Below, piece after piece: positions 9,407 to 18,957 of a stretch of DNA of 64,000 nt. Made by a program: the position numbers and the translations under genes. Source of the DNA: Massilia sp. BSC265 (GTDB lineage Bacteria > Pseudomonadota > Gammaproteobacteria > Burkholderiales > Burkholderiaceae_D); assembly GCF_000740675.1 (NCBI RefSeq), contig NZ_JPXI01000019.1, positions 43,569-107,568 of the forward strand. The letters run 5' to 3'. Positions within the stretch are counted from its first letter, which is position 1, and each line of letters begins with the position of its first letter. The notes under the pieces are model-generated. The model saw only the letters and a program-made list of their open reading frames with translations, was not told the DNA's origin and ran no database searches.

Positions 9407-10480
9407 GTGCGTCAACTGTATGCATTTCTCGCCGCATCGCTCTTGTCGGGTGCAGCCGCTGCACAGGCTTACCGGCCCGATTTCGATCCCAGCAGACTGA
9501 AAGGCCCGGCTGCCGGGCCGGCCAACGAGGTGATGGTGCTCGGGACGTCCCACTTGTCGCAGCTGCCGAACAGCTTCGATCCCGCCCACCTGCGCCCCAT
9601 CGAGGACCGGCTGGCGCGCTGGCGTCCGGACGGCATCGCGGTCGAGGCCTTGTCGGGCATGCAGTGCGACCATATGCGCCGCTACCCGGCGCGCTACGCG
9701 GAGACGATCGACACCTATTGCTGGGACCCGGCGCCTGCGCACGCTTCGACCGGCCTGGACGTGCCCGCGGCGACCGCGCAGGCCGGACAGATGCTGGCTG
9801 CATGGCCCGCGAACCCGTCCGCCAGCCAGCGGCGGCGCCTGGCGGCCCTGTTCCTCGCGGGTGGCGAGCGGACGTCGGCACTCGTCCAGTGGCTGCGCCT
9901 GCCGCAGGCAGAACGGTCCGCCGGCGACGGCCTTGACGCCACGCTGGTCGCATTCCTGGACGAGCTGAAGGAGGCGCGCAACGAACGCTACCTGCTCGCC
10001 GCGCGCCTGGCAGCGCGCCTTGGCCACGAACAGGTGTATCCGATGGACGACCACACGGCCGACCGTCCGACAGCGGACAGGAAAGCCGCCGGGGACGCCT
10101 TGTCGAGAGCCTGGGACAATCCGGCGCTGAAGCGGCGCCTGGGTGCGATCAAGGCATTGGAGGAGAAAGTGGGCAGCGCGCAAGGCGTGCTGGCCCTGTA
10201 TCGTGCCGACAATGCGCGGGGAGCGACGAAGCTTGCTTTCGACAGCGATTTCGGCGCGGCGCTCGAGGAGCCGTCGCCACGGCGCTTCGGACGCCGGTAT
10301 GTGGGCTATTGGGAGACGCGCAACCTGCGCATGGCGGGCAACATTCGCGACGTGCTGGCGGAGCGGCCCGGGATGCGCATGCTGGTGATCGTCGGGGCTT
10401 CGCACAAGGGCTACCTGGAGGCCTACCTGCACCAGATGCATGATGTGCGGATCGTGGATGCGGCGCCCTTGTTACGGTGA
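9407..10480 (+). CDS. Secreted DUF5694-type protein
   Basis: 357 residues from a GTG start at 9407, chosen because AAGGAAG lies 5-6 bases upstream and the next residues form a typical Sec signal peptide (VRQLYAFLAASLLSGAAAAQA, cleavage after AQA). The mature part opens with EVMVLGTSHLSQLP and closes with MLVIVGASHKGYLEAYL. These two short His-containing motifs mark the DUF5694/TraB-like (Tiki/EreA-related) fold, a putative metallohydrolase family. No substrate is known. An ATG at 9386 is an alternative start. Monocistronic and convergent with dnaE, with a degenerate palindromic repeat between. Confidence 0.72.
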   Translation: MRQLYAFLAASLLSGAAAAQAYRPDFDPSRLKGPAAGPANEVMVLGTSHLSQLPNSFDPAHLRPIEDRLARWRPDGIAVEALSGMQCDHMRRYPARYAETIDTYCWDPAPAHASTGLDVPAATAQAGQMLAAWPANPSASQRRRLAALFLAGGERTSALVQWLRLPQAERSAGDGLDATLVAFLDELKEARNERYLLAARLAARLGHEQVYPMDDHTADRPTADRKAAGDALSRAWDNPALKRRLGAIKALEEKVGSAQGVLALYRADNARGATKLAFDSDFGAALEEPSPRRFGRRYVGYWETRNLRMAGNIRDVLAERPGMRMLVIVGASHKGYLEAYLHQMHDVRIVDAAPLLR

Positions 10481-10495
10481 GGATGCCGGCCCCTT

Positions 10496-10592
10496 GTAGG
10501 GTCCGCCTCGTCTGCGCACAGGGGAGTCGACCGCGTGGGCGGCGTTCACGCTGCCGGCCGAGCACATGGCCGGGTGGAGCTGCCCACCCTAC
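10496..10592. repeat. GTAGGGT...ACCCTAC repeat, copy 3 (degenerate)
   Basis: Begins GTAGGGTCCGCC and ends TGCCCACCCTAC, with a central CGCGTGGGCGGCG. The outer ends match copies 1 and 2 but the first hairpin has decayed. It lies between the convergent stops at 10480 and 10596. Confidence 0.65.
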
Positions 10593-10595
10593 GGA

Positions 10596-13500
10596 TCAGT
10601 ACTCCACCGCCACATCCTTCGCTCCCAGCGTCAGCTCCAGCTGCTGCTTGAGCGTATCCGACGGCGCCACCCGCCAGTCGTCGCCCAGCTGCAGCACGGC
10701 TTCGACGCCCTGCGGCTTGATGCGCAGGCTGACCGGCAGGCCGTCCTGCTGGCGGTAGGGCTGCAGGACCTCGGCCAGCTTGGCCGGATTCAGGTCGCAG
10801 GACACGTCCATTTCCAGCTTGAAGCCGTACTGGATGCGCGCCGCCGCGATGTCGTAGACCTTCTCCGCGGTGATGCGCAGGCCGCCGTTGAAGCGGTCTT
10901 CGGAGACCTTGCCGACCACCAGCAGGAACTCGTCTTCCTTGAAGATGTTCTTGTTCGCTTCCAGCAGCTCGCTGTAGATCGTCACCTCGACCACGCCGGT
11001 CTTGTCGTCCAGCGACACGATCAGGATCTTGCCGCGCTGGGTCATCTGGGTGCGCACGCCGGTGATCACGCCGCACAGCATGCGCGGGTCGCGCGAAGGC
11101 TCCAGGTCCTTCAGCTTGGTCTTGGCGAAGCGCCGCACCTCGGCCGCATACGAGTCGAACATGTGGCCCGACAGGTAGTAGCCGAGCGCGATCTTCTCTT
11201 CGGCCAGCTTCTGGCGGTCGGTCCAGGGCGTCGCCTTGACGTACTCGGGCGGGGCCACCAGGTCGGAATCAATGCCGCCGAACAGGCTGACCTGGTTGGC
11301 GGCGGCGGCGGCCTGGCCGGCCGCTTCCATCGCGAAGCCGACCGAGGCCAGCAGCACGGCGCGGTCCACGCCGAAGCAGTCCATGGCGCCGGCGCGGATC
11401 AGGCTCTCGATGGTGCGGCGGTTGATCTGCTTGCGGTCCACGCGCATGCAGAAGTCGAACAGGTCCTTGAACTTGCCGCCTTCCGTACGCGCCGCGATGA
11501 TCGCCTCGATCGCACCCTGCCCCGCGCCCTTCACGCCACCCAGGCCGTAGCGGATGTTCGAGACCTGCTTGCCGGTGACGGAACGCGGCTGGCCTTCCGG
11601 CGTGAAGCGGAAGTGGGACTCGTTGACGTCCGGCGGCAGGATGGTCAGCTTGCAGACGTCGATCGCGTCCTCGACCAGGATCTTGATCTTCTCGGTGTCT
11701 TCCATCGCCAGCGACATGTTGGCTGCCATGAACGCGGCGGTATGGTGCACCTTGAGGTAAGCCGTGTGATAGGACAGCAGCGCATAGGCGGCCGCGTGCG
11801 ACTTGTTGAAGCCGTAGCCCGCGAACTTCTCCATCAGGTCGAAGATCTCGTCGGCCTTTTCCTGCGACAGACCGTCCTTGGCGGCGCCGGCGCGGAAGAT
11901 CGCGCGGTGCTCGGCCATTTCCTCGGCTTTCTTCTTGCCCATCGCGCGGCGCAGCATGTCCGCGCCGCCCAGCGAGTAGCCGCCGACGATCTGCGCCATC
12001 TGCATCACCTGCTCCTGGTAGACCATGATGCCGTAGGTCTCGGACAGAATGGATTCGGTACGCGGGTCCGGATAGTCGAACTTCTCGCCGTGCTTGCGTT
12101 TGCAGAAGTCGGGAATCAGGTCCATCGGGCCCGGACGGTAGAGCGCCACCAGCGCGATGATGTCCTCGAAGCGGTCGGGACGCGCATCCTTCAGCATGCC
12201 CTGCATGCCGCGCGATTCAAGCTGGAAGATCGCGACAGTCTTGGCGTCGGACAGCAGCTTGTACGAAGGCCGGTCGTTGAGCGGCAGGGTCTCGAGGGTG
12301 AAGTCGGCGTCGGCCGGATCGAGCGCGCGGATGTAGTTTACCGCACGGTCGAGGATGGTGAGCGTGGTCAGGCCCAGGAAGTCGAACTTCACCAGGCCGA
12401 CGGCTTCCACATCGTCCTTGTCGTACTGCGAGACGACGCCGGCGTCGCCGCCCTGGGTGTACAGCGGGCAGAAGTCGGTGAGCTTGCCGGGCGCGATCAG
12501 CACGCCGCCGGCGTGCATGCCGATGCCGCGGGTGATGCCCTCGACCTGCTGGGCGAGATCCAGCAGCTGCTTGACCTCTTCCTCGTTCTCGAGCCGCTCC
12601 TTGAGCAGCGGTTCTTCTTCGATCGCCTCGGCGATCGAGACCGGCTTGCCCGGCTTGAACGGGATCAGCTTGGAGATGCCGTCGCAGAAGTTGTAGCCGA
12701 AGTCGAGCACGCGGCCGACGTCGCGGATCGCGCCTTTCGCGGCCATGGTGCCGAAGGTGGCGATCTGCGAGACCGCGTCGCGCCCGTACAGGTCCTTCAC
12801 GTGCTGGATGACGAGTTCGCGCTTTTCCTGGCAGAAGTCGATGTCGAAGTCGGGCATCGAGACGCGTTCCGGGTTCAGGAAGCGTTCGAACAGCAGGTTG
12901 TACTTCAGTGGGTCGAGGTCGGTGATCTTGAGCGCATACGCCACCAGCGAGCCCGCACCCGAGCCGCGGCCCGGGCCGATCGGCACGCCGTTGTTCTTGC
13001 CCCACTGGATGAATTCCGCCACGATCAGGAAGTAGCCCGGGAACTTCATCTTGATGATGGTCTGGTTCTCGAACTCGAGGCGCGCCTCGTAGCGCGGGCG
13101 CTCCTTCTCGCGCACTTCCGGATCGGGGTAGAGCTGCACCAGGCGCTCTTCCAGGCCCTTCTTGGTCTCGGAGACCAGGAAGTCGTCGATGGTCATGCCA
13201 TCCGGGGTCGGGAAATCCGGCAGCTGGGGCTTGCCCAGCGTCAGGGTGACGTTGCAGCGCTTGGCGATCTCCACCGAATTGGCGAGCGCGCCCGGCAGGT
13301 CGGCGAACAGTTCCGCCATCTCGGCCTGGGTCTTGAAGCACATCTCTTCGTTGAAGCGGCGTACGCGCTTGGCGTTGGCCAGCATCTCGCCCTCGGCGAT
13401 GCAGACGCGCGCTTCGTGGGCGATGAATTCGTCCTTGTTCAGGAACTGCACCGGGTGGGTCGCCACCACCGGCAGGCCGAGGCGCGAGGCCAGCGCCACC

Positions 13501-14105
13501 GAATGGCGCACGCCCTGCTCCTGGTTGGGCTGGCCGGCGCGCTGGATCTCGATGTAGAAGTGGCCCGGGAAGATGCGCGCCCAGCGTTCGGCGGCACGTT
13601 CGGCGCGCTCGATGTCGCCGTTGTCGATGGCCTGGCCGACGTCGCCGAAGCAGGCGCCCGACAGCACGATCAGGGCATTGGCCTGGTCGACGTCCGGCTC
13701 CAGGGTCGACCTGGAGGTGGCCAGCGCCTCCAGCCACTCGACGCGGATCTCGGCACGGCCCTTGTACTGGTTGGTGAGCCAGGCCTTGGACAGCAGGTCG
13801 CACAGCTGCAGGTAGCCGGTGCGGTTCTTGGCCAGGATCAGCAGGCGCGAGGGCTTGTCGCGGTTCTCGTCGTTGGTGATCCAGGCATCCACGCCGACGA
13901 TCGGCTTGATCCCCTTCCCCCGCGCCGCCTTGTAGAAGCGCACCAGGCAGAACATGTTGGCCAGGTCGGTCACGGCCAGCGCCGGCTGCTGGTCCTTCGC
14001 GGCTGCCCCGACGATGTCGTCGATGCGCACGAGGCCGTCGACGATCGAGTATTCGGAGTGGACGCGAAGATGCGTAAACGTCGGGGTAAAGGTCGGGGAA
14101 GTCAT
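10596..14105 (-). CDS. dnaE: DNA polymerase III subunit alpha
   Basis: 1169 residues, the normal length for replicative DnaE. The N-terminal PHP domain starts at THLRVHSEYSIVDGLVRID. The polymerase III palm contains PDFDIDFCQEKR and GRGSGAGSLVAYAL. The (HhH)2 region and OB-fold (LCGVITGVRTQMTQRGK) follow, then the C-terminal tau-binding part. It synthesises the bulk of the chromosome as the catalytic core subunit of the replisome. Start ATG 14105 (MTSPTFTPTF) precedes the conserved FTHLRVHSEYS. It stands alone between convergent repeat copy 3 and the divergent trhO gene. Confidence 0.97.
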   Translation of the reverse strand: MTSPTFTPTFTHLRVHSEYSIVDGLVRIDDIVGAAAKDQQPALAVTDLANMFCLVRFYKAARGKGIKPIVGVDAWITNDENRDKPSRLLILAKNRTGYLQLCDLLSKAWLTNQYKGRAEIRVEWLEALATSRSTLEPDVDQANALIVLSGACFGDVGQAIDNGDIERAERAAERWARIFPGHFYIEIQRAGQPNQEQGVRHSVALASRLGLPVVATHPVQFLNKDEFIAHEARVCIAEGEMLANAKRVRRFNEEMCFKTQAEMAELFADLPGALANSVEIAKRCNVTLTLGKPQLPDFPTPDGMTIDDFLVSETKKGLEERLVQLYPDPEVREKERPRYEARLEFENQTIIKMKFPGYFLIVAEFIQWGKNNGVPIGPGRGSGAGSLVAYALKITDLDPLKYNLLFERFLNPERVSMPDFDIDFCQEKRELVIQHVKDLYGRDAVSQIATFGTMAAKGAIRDVGRVLDFGYNFCDGISKLIPFKPGKPVSIAEAIEEEPLLKERLENEEEVKQLLDLAQQVEGITRGIGMHAGGVLIAPGKLTDFCPLYTQGGDAGVVSQYDKDDVEAVGLVKFDFLGLTTLTILDRAVNYIRALDPADADFTLETLPLNDRPSYKLLSDAKTVAIFQLESRGMQGMLKDARPDRFEDIIALVALYRPGPMDLIPDFCKRKHGEKFDYPDPRTESILSETYGIMVYQEQVMQMAQIVGGYSLGGADMLRRAMGKKKAEEMAEHRAIFRAGAAKDGLSQEKADEIFDLMEKFAGYGFNKSHAAAYALLSYHTAYLKVHHTAAFMAANMSLAMEDTEKIKILVEDAIDVCKLTILPPDVNESHFRFTPEGQPRSVTGKQVSNIRYGLGGVKGAGQGAIEAIIAARTEGGKFKDLFDFCMRVDRKQINRRTIESLIRAGAMDCFGVDRAVLLASVGFAMEAAGQAAAAANQVSLFGGIDSDLVAPPEYVKATPWTDRQKLAEEKIALGYYLSGHMFDSYAAEVRRFAKTKLKDLEPSRDPRMLCGVITGVRTQMTQRGKILIVSLDDKTGVVEVTIYSELLEANKNIFKEDEFLLVVGKVSEDRFNGGLRITAEKVYDIAAARIQYGFKLEMDVSCDLNPAKLAEVLQPYRQQDGLPVSLRIKPQGVEAVLQLGDDWRVAPSDTLKQQLELTLGAKDVAVEY

Positions 14106-14217
14106 CCCGACATTTTACTCCGGCTGGGCTTCGCTTGAAGTTGTGCGATTGTTCAGTCGTTGCTGATTGGCATCGCCGCGCAGCAGATGAACCGCTGCGG
14201 GCGGGGCCGTCTGCCTT

Positions 14218-14223
14218 TATAAT
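14218..14223 (+). promoter_or_regulatory. Candidate -10 element for trhO
   Basis: A perfect TATAAT lies 29 bp before the trhO start, in the 147-bp divergent gap between dnaE and trhO. No convincing -35 was found at 16-18 bp spacing. Confidence 0.45.
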
Positions 14224-14252
14224 GTCGGCCTGTCTTTACCAGCCTTGCCGAC

Positions 14253-15155
14253 ATGTCTTCCACAGCCAATACCGCCAACTTCGTCAATATCGCCGCCTAT
14301 AAATTCGTCACGCTCGACGATCTCGACGCGCTGCGTCCGCAGTACCAGGCGCTGTGCAACGAACTGGGCCTGAGGGGCACCATCCTGTTGACGCCGGAAG
14401 GCATCAACATGTTCCTGTCCGGCTCGCGCGAGCACATCGACCAGTTCCTGGCGTGGGTGCGCAGCGACGCCCGCCTGGCCGACCTCGAGTGGAAGGAAAG
14501 CCTGTCGAGCGAACAGTCGCACAAGCGCATGCTGGTGAAGATCAAGAAGGAAATCATCACGATGCGCATGCCGCTCATCAAGCCCGAGCTCGGCCGTGCA
14601 CCCTCGGTCGACCCGAAAACGCTCAAGCGCTGGCTCGACCAGGGGCATGACGACGAGGGCGTGCCGGTCGTGATGATGGAAACCCGGAATGCCTTCGAAG
14701 TGGATGTCGGCACCTTCAACAACACGCTCGACTACCGTATCGAGAAGTTCACCGAGTTCCCGGAAGTCGCCGCCCAGCATAAGGATGAGCTGGCCGGCAA
14801 GACGGTCGTGACCTTCTGCACCGGCGGTATCCGCTGCGAGAAGGCGGCGATCCACATGAAGAACATCGGCTACGAGCGCGTGTTCCAGCTCGACGGCGGC
14901 ATCCTCAAGTACTTCGAGGAAGTCGGCGGCGACCATTACACGGGCGACTGCTTCGTGTTCGACTACCGTACCGCGCTCAATCCCAAGCTGGAGCCGACGG
15001 AGACCGTCCAGTGCTTCGCCTGCCGCGCAGTCGTGACGCCGCGCCAGCAGCTGTCGCCGGACTATGTGGTCGGCAAGTCCTGCCCGCATTGCGCAGGCAA
15101 GGCCGCTCCGGCCCAGGAAGCCGCCGAACCGGCCGGGAACGCCGCAGGCCGGTAA
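14253..15155 (+). CDS. trhO: tRNA uridine(34) hydroxylase (rhodanese family)
   Basis: 300-residue YceA/TrhO protein, which makes the oxygen-dependent 5-hydroxyuridine at tRNA wobble position 34. The N-terminal acylphosphatase-like domain (residues ~10-105) contains [11 protein letters not shown]. The rhodanese domain carries the active-site loop CTGGIRC (C189-C195). A C-terminal zinc-ribbon-like pair (CFAC near residue 253, CPHC further on) precedes an Ala/Pro-rich tail. The start at 14253 follows a TATAAT box by about 30 bp, giving a short leader. It ends at a strong bidirectional terminator. Confidence 0.93.
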   Translation: MSSTANTANFVNIAAYKFVTLDDLDALRPQYQALCNELGLRGTILLTPEGINMFLSGSREHIDQFLAWVRSDARLADLEWKESLSSEQSHKRMLVKIKKEIITMRMPLIKPELGRAPSVDPKTLKRWLDQGHDDEGVPVVMMETRNAFEVDVGTFNNTLDYRIEKFTEFPEVAAQHKDELAGKTVVTFCTGGIRCEKAAIHMKNIGYERVFQLDGGILKYFEEVGGDHYTGDCFVFDYRTALNPKLEPTETVQCFACRAVVTPRQQLSPDYVVGKSCPHCAGKAAPAQEAAEPAGNAAGR

Positions 15156-15178
15156 ACCCGACCCGCTACCACCCAATT

Positions 15179-15217
15179 AAAAAGCCCCGGCCACGACAGG
15201 TGTGGAAGGGGCTTTTT
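15179..15217. terminator. Bidirectional rho-independent terminator
   Basis: Stem AAAAAGCCCC / GGGGCTTTTT with a 19-nt loop, giving a T-run in both directions. It serves trhO (plus) and the DUF4214 gene ending at 15270 (minus). Confidence 0.85.
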
Positions 15218-15269
15218 ATATTGCCTTTGCAGCCGGTGACGCGTCATGCATCCCCAGGCCTGGCGTCAT

Positions 15270-15842
15270 TTAAAACAGGAATTCCGGGGCGTCCATGCCG
15301 CTTGGGGAACCGACGATCTGGGCAATCTTGGCATCGATCTGGCCAGGCTGGATTGCCGCTGCTGCCGACTGCGCATCCTTGACGGTGCCCACATAGGCTT
15401 CCGCGATGTCGAACGAGCCTGGACGCAGGTAGGCATTGATTTCCGCCTGGGTGTCGAGACGATTCGTGAATTCGGTAGCGACCGCCACCTTGGCGTTGAA
15501 GATCTGCTTGTCCGGAAGCGAAGCAGCTTTCACCATTTCGGTCACCACCGTGTTGATGGTCAGCGTGCCGTTATTCATGGCATCGGTCCAGAATTTGACG
15601 CCTGCGGCTTCACCCTGGCGGCCGAACATGTTCTCGTAGACCTCGCGCACGATGCCTTCGTTGTTCATGTTCGCGTAGTTCGCGCGGTACTCGGCCGAAC
15701 CCGAGAAATCGCGGGAGATTTGTTGCAGCACGTTCGGATTGACGTTCAGCGCATCGACCCAGAATTTCAGTCCGCCCGGATCCGCAGGGCGGCCAAAGAA
15801 CTGCACGTACATTTGCTGAACGTTGTACACATTATCTGCCAT
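15270..15842 (-). CDS. Stand-alone DUF4214 protein, putative type I secretion substrate
   Basis: 190 residues, no signal peptide. Two DUF4214 units are visible: [21 protein letters not shown] (about 8-28) and [21 protein letters not shown] (about 65-85). The same VQQLYxxxFGRPAD opening starts the RTX protein at 21104-23932. The tail is acidic/hydrophobic and ends MDAPEFLF, as expected for an uncleaved C-terminal T1SS signal, which is inference. A strong TAGGAGG lies 6 bases before ATG 15842. It is downstream of, and on the same strand as, the T1SS operon but separated from it by a terminator, so it is probably transcribed separately. DUF4214 has no assigned biochemical function. Confidence 0.82.
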   Translation of the reverse strand: MADNVYNVQQMYVQFFGRPADPGGLKFWVDALNVNPNVLQQISRDFSGSAEYRANYANMNNEGIVREVYENMFGRQGEAAGVKFWTDAMNNGTLTINTVVTEMVKAASLPDKQIFNAKVAVATEFTNRLDTQAEINAYLRPGSFDIAEAYVGTVKDAQSAAAAIQPGQIDAKIAQIVGSPSGMDAPEFLF

Positions 15843-16258
15843 CGCAGCCTCCTATAAGAATGTATAGAAAATATTACACAATTCCGAAAAGGGGTGGCGC
15901 AGCAAACGCGGCAGTATTGTAACAAATTCTACATAGATACTATTTCTTATTGGAAGTAACCACTAACGACCAACGCTGAATTGTGAAATTTGGAAATTAG
16001 TTACAAGGTCTTTATTTGTCTTTATGAGAGTGCCGCGCGAGACCGTGTTTTTATATTTCCAATGCCAAAAGGAAACCATATTCACTCACCGGGCAAGAGG
16101 AGCGTTCTGCTCAACATTTACAAGCGAAAATCTTTACTAAAAATAAGTAACGAAAAAACCACAGTCGATAATGGCATGGTGGTTCGTGACGAAAAAACCG
16201 CTCAGCACTGACTGAGCGGTTTCAGGCATTTCGCTATATGTTGTGTTCGCTGTTCAGC
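15843..16258. other. AT-rich intergenic region without a supported gene
   Basis: 416 bp, clearly richer in A+T than its surroundings. The right end holds the terminator of the T1SS operon (16192-16222). The left end must hold the promoter of the DUF4214 gene; a TATACA-like -10 is near 15860 on the minus strand. A 73-codon plus-strand frame (15990-16211) has no Shine-Dalgarno or recognisable protein and is not called. Confidence 0.6.
16192..16222 (-). terminator. Rho-independent terminator of the T1SS operon
   Basis: On the minus strand an 11-bp perfect stem AAACCGCTCAG / CTGAGCGGTTT with a 6-nt loop runs into TTTTTT, about 37 bp after the tolC-like stop codon. Confidence 0.9.
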
Positions 16259-17593
16259 TTATTCGAAATAAGCAGCGATCAATTGCACGTCGTCGCGAGC
16301 GAGGGTCCCCGCCGCCGCCTTCAGGCGCAGTTGCGCCAGCATGTAGCCATAGCGCGCTTGCGCCAGGTCGCGCCGCGCGAGCGATAGCTGGCGCTGGGCA
16401 TTGAGCACGTCGAGGTTGATGCGTACGCCGCCCTTGATGCTTTGCTCGGTAGCCTTTACCAGCAATTCGGCCGAGTCGACTGCCTTGATCAGTGCATTGA
16501 TGCGCGGAACGCTGCTTTCGGTCAGCTTGTATTGGCGGCGGAGCTCCACCAACACCTTGTTGATCTGCGTTTCGAGGTCGGCGACCGCCCTGCCCTTGTT
16601 GGCCGCGGCCTGGCGCGTTGCGGCACTGATCGCACCGCCTGCATAAAGCGGGATATTGACCTGGAAGCCGACACTATGGGTCTTGATGTCCTGGTTGATG
16701 GTAGTGGTGGTGTCCGAGACGCCCTTGTTGTAAGTGGCGATGGCATCGAGCCTGGGCAGGTGTCCGGCACGCTGCTTCCTGATCTCTTCCGTCGCAACCT
16801 GGACGCCATACTGCAGGGTCTGAATATCCGGATTGTTTCGAAGCGCGATGTCTTTCCACGCATCGAAACCCAATACATCCCGCTGCTCGGCGCGGAAGCC
16901 CGGGCGCAGCTGGTCCAGCCTGTCCACGTAGCCACCGATGATACCGGCCAGGACATCCAGGGCGCTGTTCATGTTGTTTTCGGCTTCGATCAGGGCCGCT
17001 TCCGCCACGTCCAGCCGCGACTGGGTTTCCAGCATGTCGGTGCGGGTCCCCTCGCCATTCTTGAACAGCTTGTCATTGACATTGCGTTGCTCGACGTAGA
17101 CATCGCGCTCGGCACGCGCCAAGGCCACCTGGTCGGCCTGGAACAAGGCATCGAAATAGGCCTCGGCCACGCGCAGGATGACGTTCTGCTCCTGGCTTTC
17201 GAACTGGGCCGCAGTGTAATTGCTCTGTGCGACACCCTGGCGGTAGCGGGCAATGGCGTCGAAATTCACCAGCGGCTGGCGCACCTGCACCACGGTCGAG
17301 CGCGAAATGTAGTGCTGGTCGTTCACGCGGCCCAGACCGTAGTCGCTAACCGTATGGGCCTTGTTGCTGCCGTAATTGGCGCTGACGTTCGGCAGCAGGT
17401 TGGAACGGCCGAGGATGCGGTTTTCCTTGCCGGCCTCGTTCGCGTACACCGCCGAGCGGAAGGCCGGATCGTTTTTCAACGCGAGATCATAAGCTTCCAG
17501 GAGGCCGAGCGCCGACGCCTGGCCACAGGCGGCGGCCAGTGCAAACCCGAGTACGGCGGGCAGGAGCTTCATCGACGGAATGCGCATTGTCAA
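16259..17593 (-). CDS. TolC-family outer membrane channel of type I secretion
   Basis: 444 residues with a Sec signal peptide (cleavage near CGQASA) and two OEP repeats starting LLEAYDLALKNDPAFRSA. It has the helix-rich TolC pattern, including PLVNFDAIARYRQG and the inner-helix GGAISAATRQAAANKGRA, and ends VQLIAAYFE. It forms the trimeric outer-membrane/periplasmic duct that docks on HlyD. It is the last gene of the T1SS operon: its ATG overlaps the HlyD stop (ATGA), so translation is coupled, and a terminator follows. Length is typical for the TolC/PrtF family. Confidence 0.92.
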   Translation of the reverse strand: MTMRIPSMKLLPAVLGFALAAACGQASALGLLEAYDLALKNDPAFRSAVYANEAGKENRILGRSNLLPNVSANYGSNKAHTVSDYGLGRVNDQHYISRSTVVQVRQPLVNFDAIARYRQGVAQSNYTAAQFESQEQNVILRVAEAYFDALFQADQVALARAERDVYVEQRNVNDKLFKNGEGTRTDMLETQSRLDVAEAALIEAENNMNSALDVLAGIIGGYVDRLDQLRPGFRAEQRDVLGFDAWKDIALRNNPDIQTLQYGVQVATEEIRKQRAGHLPRLDAIATYNKGVSDTTTTINQDIKTHSVGFQVNIPLYAGGAISAATRQAAANKGRAVADLETQINKVLVELRRQYKLTESSVPRINALIKAVDSAELLVKATEQSIKGGVRINLDVLNAQRQLSLARRDLAQARYGYMLAQLRLKAAAGTLARDDVQLIAAYFE

Positions 17594-18957
17594 TCCTCCG
17601 ACATCGAAGTGCGTGCACGGTCGACGATCGGCTTGAGCAGGTAGCTCATCATCGAACGCTCGCCCGTCTTGACGAAGATCTCGACCGGCATGCCCGGCTG
17701 GATATCCAGTTTCTTGGCCGCGATGATGCGGGCGCCTTCCGGCGTCACGCGTGCCCTGACCTTGTAATAGGGATGGCCAGTACGCTCGTCCACGCTTCGG
17801 TCCGCCGACACCTGGATCACTTCGCCAGGAATATGCGGGGTGCGATTCGTATTAAAGGCGGAGAAGATCATCTCGACCGGCAGGCCGACATGGACCTTGT
17901 CGACCAGGTGGACTTCCAGCTGACCCTCGGCTACCAGCTGATCGTCGGCCGGGACGATGTCCATCATCTTGGCGCCCGGCCCGACGATGCCGCCACGCGT
18001 GAAGATGGTCGAGTTGACGACGATACCGTCAGCCGGTGCCTTGACCTCGGTGTTGGCCAGGTCGTATGTCTGCGCCTGCAGGCGTGCACCCTGTCCTTCG
18101 GCCTCGCGCTGCACGTCAGCCAGTTGAGAACGTACTTCCTGCTGGAAGCTCTGGCTGCGCTGCACCTTGCGCAGCTTGAGCTCCATTACTTGGCGTTGAG
18201 CACGGCCAATATTGCCGATGTCCTGCGATATCTCACCGCTCAGCTGGGCATAGGTGCGCTCCAGGTCGAGCAAGCGGTTACGGGCCACGTAACCCTCTTT
18301 TGCCAAGTCGCGCATGCCTGTCAATTGTTCCTTTAGGAATTCAATCTGCTGGCGCTTGCTTTCGCGCGATTCCTGCAAACCTTTGATTTGCATCTGGAGG
18401 CCGGCGATATTCTCATCGATGGCTGTCAGTTCGCTTTCGAGCGCCATGCGGCGCGAGCTGAACAGCTGGTTCTGCAGGGCCATCGCTGCGACCACGTCCG
18501 GATCGTTCTTGTACGGCGCAAGCGCTGCCGGGAAAGCGATGCTCTTCGCGCCGTCGCGTTCGGCCTGCAGGCGGGCTTCGGTGGCACGCGCCGTGATGAA
18601 TTGGGCGCGAGTCGCGTCTACCTGCGCCGCAGCCTGCACGTTGTTCATGCGCACCAGCACCTGATCCTTGCGCACCACGTCGCCGTCCTTGACCAGGATG
18701 TCGTGCACCATGCCGCCCGTCAGGTGCTGGACGGCCTTGCGGTTGCCCTCCTTGACGACGGTCGCCGGCATCGGCACGCCGCGATCCAGGGGAGCGGTCG
18801 TGGCCCACAGCAGGAAACCGCCGAAGCCGGCGGCGACCACGAACCAGCCGATTCGCGCATAGCTGCGCGGGTCGGTCTGCACGTCCACCGGCGAAGCTTC
18901 GTGCGAAACCACTTCGGCGGCGGCGTTTTGTTTGTTGACTTGAGTAAGTTTCATCAT
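17590..18957 (-). CDS. HlyD-family periplasmic adaptor of type I secretion
   Basis: 455 residues. A cytoplasmic N-terminus (~35 residues) is followed by a single membrane helix (~36-54, WFVVAAGFGGFLLWATTAPL). A lipoyl half-motif (GGMVHDILVKDGDVVRKDQVLV) precedes a long alpha-helical coiled coil (~105-290), and the second lipoyl/beta-barrel part contains TEVKAPADGIVVN and the C-terminal PGMPVEIFVKTGERSMMSYLLKPI. This is the PrtE/HlyD membrane-fusion layout that joins the ABC protein to TolC. ATGA overlaps on both sides couple it to its neighbours. Confidence 0.93.
   Translation of the reverse strand: MMKLTQVNKQNAAAEVVSHEASPVDVQTDPRSYARIGWFVVAAGFGGFLLWATTAPLDRGVPMPATVVKEGNRKAVQHLTGGMVHDILVKDGDVVRKDQVLVRMNNVQAAAQVDATRAQFITARATEARLQAERDGAKSIAFPAALAPYKNDPDVVAAMALQNQLFSSRRMALESELTAIDENIAGLQMQIKGLQESRESKRQQIEFLKEQLTGMRDLAKEGYVARNRLLDLERTYAQLSGEISQDIGNIGRAQRQVMELKLRKVQRSQSFQQEVRSQLADVQREAEGQGARLQAQTYDLANTEVKAPADGIVVNSTIFTRGGIVGPGAKMMDIVPADDQLVAEGQLEVHLVDKVHVGLPVEMIFSAFNTNRTPHIPGEVIQVSADRSVDERTGHPYYKVRARVTPEGARIIAAKKLDIQPGMPVEIFVKTGERSMMSYLLKPIVDRARTSMSED

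Noticed and set aside
10566..14138. 1190-codon open frame antisense to dnaE
   Set aside because: Long antisense frames are usual opposite high-GC genes; the translation is His/Arg/Val-rich with no domain, while the minus strand encodes a complete DnaE.
15918..15933. TGTAA-N6-CTACA, a possible fourth CRP-like site upstream of the small DUF4214 gene
   Set aside because: Only 7 of 10 half-site positions match and no -10 element lies at the right distance.
15990..16211. 73-codon plus-strand open frame in the AT-rich gap
   Set aside because: No Shine-Dalgarno, no recognisable protein pattern, and its 3' end runs into the terminator hairpin of the opposite strand.
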